Below, in pieces: positions 59,574 through 64,000 of a stretch of DNA of 64,000 nucleotides (positions are counted from its first letter, which is position 1; each line of letters begins with the position of its first letter). The position numbers and the translations under genes are program-made. Origin of the DNA: Paenarthrobacter sp. DKR-5 (GTDB lineage Bacteria; Actinomycetota; Actinomycetes; Actinomycetales; Micrococcaceae); NCBI RefSeq assembly GCF_018531425.1, contig NZ_JAHBOI010000004.1:186001-250000 (forward strand). The letters run 5' to 3'. The notes beneath the pieces are model-generated. The model was given only the letters and a program-made list of their open reading frames with translations. It had not been told where the DNA came from and ran no database searches.

Positions 59574-60137
59574 ATGCGATGGGAAGCCTTGTTCGGCGAC
59601 CTCCAGGCCCAGCTCGCCGCCGAGGAAGCCCTTGCCTTCGAGTCGGAGACCGCCGAGCGAACGCGGGCCGAACTCGCCGGCGTGACGCTGCGGGCCCGGT
59701 TGCGGGCGAACAACGGCGCCGCGGTCACGGCACGGGTCCGCAACGGACATTCCCACGCCGGGACCATCTCCGCGGTCGGGGCGGACTGGCTGACGCTGGC
59801 CGGCGAAGGGCGCTCTGTACTGCTGCCGCTTGCAGCTCTGCTGTGGGTGGAAGGGCTGGGTCCTGGTGCCGAAGCCTCCGAGGGCCTCGTCGTTCAGCGG
59901 CTGACGCTCGCTTCTGCCTTCCGCGCTCTCGCCCGCGACCGGGCTCCCCTGACGCTGGAGCTCGACGGCGGGGGCGGTGCGGACGCCGCGGTGCTCAACG
60001 GCGTGGTGGACCGGGCCGCTCGGGACCACCTGGACTTTGCGGTGCTCCCGCCCGGGGAGGCCCGCCGGCGCAGGACCGTGTCAGCAGTATGTGCTGTTCC
60101 TTATGCCGCCGTCGTCTCGGCGGCGTCGCTGGTCTGA
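59574..60137 (+). CDS. Conserved protein of unknown function (Sm-like beta-barrel guess)
   Basis: 187 residues from the ATG at 59574, which sits directly behind a -10 element. I do not recognise a named family. The N-terminus is helical (MRWEALFGDLQAQLAAEEAL), and the middle part AAVTARVRNGHSHAGTISAVGADWLTLAG has the alternating pattern of a small beta-barrel similar to Sm or RNA-binding domains; the rest is Ala/Leu-rich with an Arg-rich turn (GEARRRRTVSAV). There is no signal peptide or membrane helix. It lies between the LysM/Rv3235 pair and the BldC-like gene, and its stop codon falls within the first unit of a triple repeat. Confidence 0.65.
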   Translation: MRWEALFGDLQAQLAAEEALAFESETAERTRAELAGVTLRARLRANNGAAVTARVRNGHSHAGTISAVGADWLTLAGEGRSVLLPLAALLWVEGLGPGAEASEGLVVQRLTLASAFRALARDRAPLTLELDGGGGADAAVLNGVVDRAARDHLDFAVLPPGEARRRRTVSAVCAVPYAAVVSAASLV

Positions 60138-60170
60138 TCCCCCTGGTCTGATCCCCGCTGGTCTGATCCC
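60129..60170 (+). repeat. Triple 14-15 bp direct repeat over a stop codon
   Basis: CTGGTCTGATCC(CC) occurs at 60129, 60143 and 60158. The first copy contains the TGA that ends the preceding gene; the other two are noncoding. Confidence 0.9.
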
Positions 60171-60213
60171 GGCGGGGGGTCTCATTCGGGTGCCGCTCTC
60201 TGTCAGGCGCGGC

Positions 60214-60474
60214 TCAGCCGGCTGGCGCGGAACTGCCTGGCTCGGCCAGGGCGCCCTGCTCGGGGGCGCGGCCTTCCCTGACTGCGGCGGCGGTTTTTTG
60301 GTAGGCCTGCGCGATGTAGTCCTCCAGTACCCGGGTTTCCACCCGCCACTGGCCCCTGCCGCCGATCTGGATGGCGGGCAGTTCCCCGGAGCGCACCAGC
60401 GCGTACGTCTGGGAGGAGGAGATGTTCAGGATCTCGCCGACGTCGGTCAAGGTGAGGAACCGCTTCTCGGCCAT
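60214..60474 (-). CDS. BldC-like helix-turn-helix DNA-binding protein (MerR/excisionase-type)
   Basis: 86 residues from the ATG at 60474 (GGGAGG eight bases upstream). The single wHTH domain EKRFLTLTDVGEILNISSSQTYALVRSGELPAIQIGGRGQWRV (key residues TYALVRSGELPA and GRGQWRV) is that of BldC and excisionase-like proteins, followed by LEDYIAQAYQKTAAAV and a disordered tail ending GSSAPAG. In Streptomyces BldC binds direct repeats cooperatively and times development; non-sporulating actinobacteria carry homologues of unknown role. It is a solitary gene between the unknown protein and the SAF/CpaE-like pair, possibly regulating either. Confidence 0.8.
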   Translation of the reverse strand: MAEKRFLTLTDVGEILNISSSQTYALVRSGELPAIQIGGRGQWRVETRVLEDYIAQAYQKTAAAVREGRAPEQGALAEPGSSAPAG

Positions 60475-60715
60475 TCGGCGGACCTCCCTGTTTCGGCGCT
60501 GCGACAGACCGGCCGCGGCGGCCGGCCGCGGACGTCAGCCGACGCCGCACCTTCATTGTGCCATCGGATAGTGCAGGAGGCGCGGACCGGCCAGGTTTTC
60601 CACCGCTGGGGGAGGGCCGCGCGCACTACCGTTGCGCGGCGGCGGGCTCGTGCTGACAATGTGAGGACGATCGGGCCGGCCGGGTGCCGCTGCCGTCGAC
60701 GACAGGGGGAGAAGG

Positions 60716-61357
60716 ATGAGCGTGCCGGCAGGCAAGGCGGCAAGGCTGCGGAAGCCTTCCTGGAAGGACCCGCGGCTGCTGGTCGGGATCCTGCTGGTGC
60801 TGGCATCGGTGGCCGGCGTCGTCGCGCTGGTGGGTGCGGCGGACAGGACGACGGAAGTCTATGCGGCCAGGAACGGAATCTCCGTGGGGGAGCGGATCGA
60901 CGAGACGGCGCTGGTCCGGGTCAGGGTCAGGCTTGGAGACCTTGAGGGCTCCTACCTCACACCGGCCCAGGGGGTTCCGGGCGGCCAGGTGGCCCTGCGG
61001 ATGGTTCCCAAGGGCGAGCTCGTGGCACGCAGCGGCCTGGGTTCCGCGGCCGCGTTGGACCGCAAGCCCGTGGCCATCACCGTCGAGGACCAGCTTCCCA
61101 AGGAAGCGGTGGCCGGTTCACGAGTGGACGTGTGGGTGTCCCCGCCCGACGCACGCAACGGGTTCAGCGAACCGAAGCTCCTGCTCTCCGGAGCGGAAAT
61201 CTCGGACCTCACCCCCGCATCGACGGCCCTCGGATCTTCCAGGTCCACCGTGGTGCAGGTGCTGGTCCCGGATGCCCAGCTGCCGGGCTTGCTCGGTGCC
61301 CAGGCCAACAAGGCCCGCATCGCCGTGGTCTGGAACCCCGCCGGCGGCCGGCGGTGA
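60716..61357 (+). CDS. SAF-domain (CpaB/RcpC-like) membrane protein
   Basis: 213 residues from the ATG at 60716 (GGGGAGAAGG upstream). A basic N-terminus (GKAARLRKPSWKDPRLL) precedes one membrane helix (about 21-41) and an outer SAF domain (TEVYAARNGISVGERIDETALVRVRVRL in part, GGQVALRMVPKGELVARSGL), the fold of CpaB, FlgA and sialic-acid synthase tails. CpaB/RcpC proteins help assemble Flp/Tad pili at the envelope. Here the stop overlaps the next start (GTGA) and only a CpaE-like ATPase follows; no pilin, CpaF or TadBC gene is in reach, so the pair may serve another complex. Confidence 0.75.
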   Translation: MSVPAGKAARLRKPSWKDPRLLVGILLVLASVAGVVALVGAADRTTEVYAARNGISVGERIDETALVRVRVRLGDLEGSYLTPAQGVPGGQVALRMVPKGELVARSGLGSAAALDRKPVAITVEDQLPKEAVAGSRVDVWVSPPDARNGFSEPKLLLSGAEISDLTPASTALGSSRSTVVQVLVPDAQLPGLLGAQANKARIAVVWNPAGGRR

Positions 61358-62658
61358 GCATCCCCGTGGTGACGGTGGGCCACACGCGCCAGGACCTTGT
61401 CGGAGGGCTGGAGCGGCTGCACGGCCCGGTGACAGTGGTGCGGCGCTGTTCGGCGCTGGCCGAGCTGTTGGCGGTCTGCCAGGGCGGTCTGGCCAGGGCG
61501 GCCGTGGTGGCTGCCGGGTCCGAGGAACTGACGGCGTCGCTGGTGGAGCGGCTGCAGTCGGCCGGGGTGGCTGTCGTTGCGTTGGCGGATGATCCCGCCG
61601 AGGTCAGCCGGCTGCGGGAACTGCGCGCGGCGACGGCGGCCACCGGTCTTGAGGCTGCCGAGCTCGCTGCCTGCATCGCCGACGCCGTTGAGGAACTGGG
61701 CCGGGGCGGGCACGCAGGGCGCCCCTCCGTGGAGAGCCGCGCCGAGGCGGGCGCTGCGGGACCGGACGCGGCGGCCGGCGGGCCGGTCGGGGACACCCGT
61801 GCCGGGAGCATCACGGCCGTCTGGGGGCCGACCGGCGCGCCCGGGAGGTCCACTGTCGCGGTCAATCTCGCCGCGGAGGCGGCTGCTGCCGGCCGCGAAG
61901 TCATCCTCGTCGACGCCGACACCTACGGCGCCAGCGTTGCCACGATGCTGGGGCTGCTCGATGAGTCGGCGGGGATCGCCCAGGCCTGCCGGCTCGCGGA
62001 CCAGGGCCTGCTCGACGCTCCCGCCTTGCTGCGGGTCGCCGCCCCGGTGGTGATCCGGTCCTTCCAGCTCCGCGTGCTGACCGGCATCAGCCGCTCGTCC
62101 CGGTGGCCCGAGCTGCGGGCCGCGGCCCTCGGGCGGGTGCTCCACCGGTGCCGCGAACTCGCGGACCTGACCGTCGTCGACGTCGGCTTCCCGCTCGAGT
62201 CGGACGAGGAGCTCAGCTTTGACACCGCCGCCCCGCGCCGCAACGCCGCAGCCCTGCACACCTTGGAGTCCGCGGACACCATCTACGCTGTGGGCTCGGC
62301 GGACTCGATCGGTGTCCCGCGCCTGGTCAGGGGGCTGGCGGAACTGGCGGAGGCCGTTCCCGGAGCCGCGCCCCAGGTGCTGCTCAACAAGGTCCGGCCG
62401 GCCGCCGTCGGGCGCTCGCCGGAAAGGCAGCTGGAAGAGGCCTGGGAGCGCTACGGACCCGGCGCCCCGATCAGGGCTTTCCTGCCGTTCGACCCACGCG
62501 CCGCCGACGACGCGCTGGCGGCCGGCTCGGTCCTGCTCGAGTCCGCCCCGGACTCCGGGCTGCGCCGGGCCGTGGCGGGACTGGTTTGTGCGCCCGCCCA
62601 GCACCGGTCCCGGGCCGCTGGACGATTGGCTACAGCACTGGTGCGGCGATCGCGCTAA
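61354..62658 (+). CDS. CpaE/TadZ-like P-loop protein (MinD/ParA type) with atypical Walker A
   Basis: 434 residues from the GTG at 61354, which overlaps the SAF gene stop. Residues 1-115 form a receiver-like domain (SALAELLAVCQGGLARAAVV in part); a Gly/Ala-rich linker leads to the ParA/MinD-type domain with ITAVWGPTGAPGRSTVAVNLA. In the deviant Walker A (KGGxGKT/S) both lysines should be present, but here they read Thr and Arg165, so ATP binding or dimerisation may be altered. LVDADTYGASVATMLGL and VDVGFPLE follow as expected. TadZ/CpaE proteins place Tad pilus machines at the pole. No other Tad gene is present nearby. Confidence 0.78.
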   Translation: MSIPVVTVGHTRQDLVGGLERLHGPVTVVRRCSALAELLAVCQGGLARAAVVAAGSEELTASLVERLQSAGVAVVALADDPAEVSRLRELRAATAATGLEAAELAACIADAVEELGRGGHAGRPSVESRAEAGAAGPDAAAGGPVGDTRAGSITAVWGPTGAPGRSTVAVNLAAEAAAAGREVILVDADTYGASVATMLGLLDESAGIAQACRLADQGLLDAPALLRVAAPVVIRSFQLRVLTGISRSSRWPELRAAALGRVLHRCRELADLTVVDVGFPLESDEELSFDTAAPRRNAAALHTLESADTIYAVGSADSIGVPRLVRGLAELAEAVPGAAPQVLLNKVRPAAVGRSPERQLEEAWERYGPGAPIRAFLPFDPRAADDALAAGSVLLESAPDSGLRRAVAGLVCAPAQHRSRAAGRLATALVRRSR

Positions 62659-62715
62659 GCTCGCAATTGGCAGGCCGCGACGGGGCGGTCATCGACCTAT
62701 TGGAGGCGTTTCTCG

Positions 62716-64000
62716 ATGTCGTCAGGATCCCACGCAGTGGATCGGTTCCCTTCGGACAGTACGCTGGCAACCTTCATAGCGGACTACTACGAACATCTCG
62801 ACGCCGAGGACACCGCGGCCTACGATCCCGCCGCCCTGCGGAACCGCGCCCTGGCCCACTACGACCTGGCGCGCGAACGCACTCCCGGCACCGCCCGCAT
62901 CGCCGTCGTGAACGAGGCGGAGCGCAGCGTTGTCTACATCGTTACGGATGACATGCCCTTCCTGGTGGACTCGGTCACCGCCGAACTCGTCCGGGAGCAA
63001 GCAGCGATCCACCTGGTCATCCACCCGCTTTTCGTAGCCAAACGCGACCGGGACACCCATGAACTGGCCGAAGTCTCCCGCGTGCCCAGCTACCACGGGA
63101 TAGCCAGCGGTGACACCTCATCGATGCCGAGCATCGCCAACCTTGTGGGCACGGGCAATCTCGCCTCGCACATGGAGTCCTGGATCGCCGTCGAGATCAG
63201 CCGCGTCCCCGACAGCCAGCGTGACTCGCTAACCGCCGGCCTGGGCCGCGTCCTCGGGGACGTGCGGGCCGCCGTCGAGGACTGGGATTCGATGCGCCGC
63301 AAAGCGCTCGAAATCGCCGGGGGCCTGGACCGGGTTTCGCACCGTGACGATGTGGAGGGCCTGCGGGAAACCCAGGATCTGCTGCGCTGGATGGAGGGCG
63401 GCAACTTCACGTTCCTCGGCTACCGCGAATACGACCTGATGAGCGAGGACGGCGAGGACGTCCTGCAGAACCGGCCCGGCAGCGGCCTCGGCCTGCTCCG
63501 GGAGGCCGAGCGCGCCCCGCACTTGCAGCACCTGACGGATGCCGGCCGCGCGCTGGCCCGGGAGAAGCGCGCGGCGGTGATCACCAAGGCCAACTCGCGT
63601 TCCACCGTGCACCGTTCGGCCTACCTGGACTACATCGGCATCAAGATGTTCGACGCCGCCGGCAATGTCAGCGGGGAGCAGCGCTTCATCGGGCTGTTCG
63701 CCACCAGCGCCTACACCGGTTCGGTGCGCAGCATCCCGATCATCCGCGAAAAGGTGGACCAGGTACTCCGGCAGGCAGGGTTCCCGCCGGACTCGCATTC
63801 GGGCAAGGACCTGCTCGGCATCCTGGAAACGTACCCGCGCGACGAGCTGTTCCAGATCGACACGCGCACCCTCGCGGAGACCACCACAGGGATCCTGCGG
63901 CTGCAGGAACGCCGGCGCACCCGGCTGTTCCTCCGGCCGGACATCTACGGCCGCTTCATGTCAGCCCTGGTCTACCTCCCGCGCGACCGCTACACCACGA
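62716..64000 (+). CDS. gdh: NAD-dependent glutamate dehydrogenase, large (about 1600 aa) type, N-terminal part (cut by window end)
   Basis: The frame opens at the ATG at 62716 behind TTGGAGG and runs without a stop to the window end (428 codons). The sequence begins MSSGSHAVDRFPSDSTLATF and includes VYIVTDDMPFLVDSVTAEL, HLVIHPLFVAKRD, SMPSIANLVGTGN-type regions, LRWMEGGNFTFLGYREYDL and LFATSAYTGSVRSIPIIREK, all typical of the ACT-rich N-terminal part of the 180-kDa NAD-GDH found in Mycobacterium and Streptomyces. The full enzyme deaminates glutamate to 2-oxoglutarate. The catalytic core lies beyond the window. It is 57 bases downstream of the CpaE-like gene. Confidence 0.92.
   Translation, partial: MSSGSHAVDRFPSDSTLATFIADYYEHLDAEDTAAYDPAALRNRALAHYDLARERTPGTARIAVVNEAERSVVYIVTDDMPFLVDSVTAELVREQAAIHLVIHPLFVAKRDRDTHELAEVSRVPSYHGIASGDTSSMPSIANLVGTGNLASHMESWIAVEISRVPDSQRDSLTAGLGRVLGDVRAAVEDWDSMRRKALEIAGGLDRVSHRDDVEGLRETQDLLRWMEGGNFTFLGYREYDLMSEDGEDVLQNRPGSGLGLLREAERAPHLQHLTDAGRALAREKRAAVITKANSRSTVHRSAYLDYIGIKMFDAAGNVSGEQRFIGLFATSAYTGSVRSIPIIREKVDQVLRQAGFPPDSHSGKDLLGILETYPRDELFQIDTRTLAETTTGILRLQERRRTRLFLRPDIYGRFMSALVYLPRDRYTT

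Noticed and set aside
1-64000. Mobile elements, prophage genes, CRISPR arrays, rRNA operons or a replication origin
   Set aside because: I saw no transposase, integrase, phage structural or cas-like frame, no regularly spaced repeats, no rRNA-like stretch and no cluster of DnaA boxes with dnaA/dnaN.

Overview
The window is chromosomal DNA from a high-GC Gram-positive bacterium, most likely a member of the Micrococcaceae close to Arthrobacter. The grounds are the very high GC content in third codon positions, frequent GTG and TTG starts, many 1-4 bp stop/start overlaps, and typically actinobacterial genes: MtrAB-LpqB, SigK/RskA, a zinc-motif-free SecA, an Rv3235-like protein and a large NAD-glutamate dehydrogenase. 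I saw no insertion sequence, phage gene, CRISPR array or rRNA. It reads as stable core and catabolic chromosome.

Layout. 0-4.8 kb: end of a UPF0182 membrane protein, an initiator tRNA gene with its own promoter, an OFA-type MFS transporter with a 33-residue companion peptide, and a secreted lipase. 4.8-12.7 kb: two catabolic units. The first is mmsB-mmsA (valine/3-hydroxyisobutyrate breakdown) divergent from a LysR regulator. The second is an overlapping three-gene unit (MHS permease, CaiB-type CoA-transferase, unusual crotonase) divergent from an IclR regulator. 12.7-20.5 kb: lipase maturation factor homologue, photolyase, PspA, a TPM-domain membrane protein and an HtrA-type protease, a group that includes envelope-stress functions. 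20.6-32 kb: etfBA, a PIG-L deacetylase, a GntP permease, SigK/RskA, TrmL, a J-domain protein, IscS, an FAD reductase and MnmA. IscS supplies the sulfur that MnmA uses for tRNA 2-thiolation.

32-38.9 kb: a secreted metallophosphatase and a peptide/nickel-type ABC importer (lipoprotein, two permeases, a fused double ATPase). 39-41.1 kb: chorismate mutase, a MetE-like protein without zinc ligands, a DUF4166 protein. 41.1-47.6 kb: a CtaG-like protein and the DUF58/MoxR/DUF4350/DUF4129 cluster with a multi-pass membrane protein. 47.8-58.7 kb: mtrA-mtrB-lpqB-comF-hpf-(YcaQ-like)-secA, then the Rv3235-like gene, a block that largely follows the mycobacterial gene order. 58.7-62.7 kb: a little-understood group comprising a LysM membrane protein, an unknown protein, a BldC-like DNA-binding protein, and a SAF-domain (CpaB-like) plus CpaE-like pair. 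The window ends inside the NAD-dependent glutamate dehydrogenase gene.

The most notable signals are the crotonase lacking both catalytic glutamates in an uncharacterised CoA cassette, a strongly structured leader before hpf, a hairpin that would mask the ribosome binding site of the OFA transporter, the CpaE-like ATPase with a lysine-free P-loop, a J-domain protein with a degenerate NERD-like tail, and at least five genes whose -10 element sits directly before the start codon (probable leaderless mRNAs). Functions are assigned from motif and family recognition only; no database search was run.
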